Shown here: positions 6,187 to 6,223 of the stretch, in pieces
How positions within the stretch are numbered: the stretch's first letter is position 1
Layout: every line of letters starts with the position of its first letter
NCBI GenBank assembly: GCA_026400425.1
Contig: JAPLPC010000504.1
Span: 1-6,223, forward strand
Direction: 5' to 3'
DNA from: Hyphomicrobiales bacterium
Lineage (GTDB): Bacteria > Pseudomonadota > Alphaproteobacteria > Rhizobiales > Xanthobacteraceae
Length of the DNA stretch: 6,223 nt
The notes under the pieces: model-generated
What the model saw: the letters and a program-made list of their open reading frames with translations, nothing else
What the model was told of the DNA's origin: nothing
Database searches by the model: none
Made by a program: the position numbers and the translations under genes

Positions 6187-6214
6187 GAGAAGCGCATCTA
6201 CGGATGCGCTTCTC
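6187..6214. terminator. Perfect 12-bp hairpin with TACG loop, probable (bidirectional) terminator
   Basis: GAGAAGCGCATC (6187-6198) pairs without mismatch with GATGCGCTTCTC (6203-6214) around a TACG loop closed by C-G. In RNA this is a C(UACG)G tetraloop, of the exceptionally stable UNCG class. It begins 47 bases after the oxidoreductase stop. On the + strand no U tract follows (TGGGGC). On the - strand the stem is followed by ATTATC, which is only mildly U-rich. The position suits a terminator for the oxidoreductase and possibly for a convergent gene beyond the right edge. An RNA-stabilising 3' hairpin is the alternative. Confidence 0.65.
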
Positions 6215-6223
6215 TGGGGCAAC

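Noticed and set aside
5980..6222. 80-residue open frame on the - strand at the right edge
   Set aside because: It starts inside the terminator-like hairpin and then runs antisense to the oxidoreductase gene, with no coding signature of its own.

Overview
The window is GC-rich, with tightly packed genes and proteins that read like those of an alphaproteobacterium of the Hyphomicrobiales, most like the Bradyrhizobium / Rhodopseudomonas / Afipia group. This placement rests on remembered protein style (the DegP-like protease, the BluB variant and the protease-rarA-pseudouridine synthase order), not on a database match. The region looks chromosomal and housekeeping. I see no transposase, integrase, tRNA, rRNA, CRISPR array or phage gene.

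Layout. A leftward set of at least four and probably five genes fills positions 4939 down to 1. In order of transcription these are a periplasmic DegP/HtrA-type serine protease (4939-3554), the AAA+ replication-recombination factor RarA (3557-2232), an RluC-like 23S rRNA pseudouridine synthase with a long basic, repeat-rich N-terminal tail (2235-763), BluB, the lower-ligand synthase for vitamin B12 (803 or 758 down to 126), and the first 31 codons of an exported protein of unknown function (93 to beyond the left edge). The first two junctions are ATGA stop/start overlaps, so translation is probably coupled. The fourth gap is only 32 bases. A divergent gene on the + strand (5126-6139) encodes a zinc-less medium-chain oxidoreductase with a strong Shine-Dalgarno sequence. 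A perfect 12-bp hairpin with a UNCG-type loop (6187-6214) follows it.

The 186-base divergent intergenic region (4940-5125) is the only substantial non-coding stretch. On the - strand it carries a candidate heat-shock (RpoH-like) or sigma-70 promoter in front of the protease. On the + strand it carries a candidate general-stress (EcfG-like) promoter in front of the oxidoreductase. Both are motif matches read by eye.

How the genes fit together. Envelope protein quality control, rescue of stalled replication forks, ribosome modification and B12 lower-ligand synthesis share a transcription unit but not a pathway. A stress-responsive promoter would make sense for the first two. I found no clearly new biological system. 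The points most worth checking are the ERx tripeptide-repeat tail of the pseudouridine synthase, the apparently shortened first PDZ domain of the protease, the placement of bluB, and the two candidate stress promoters.
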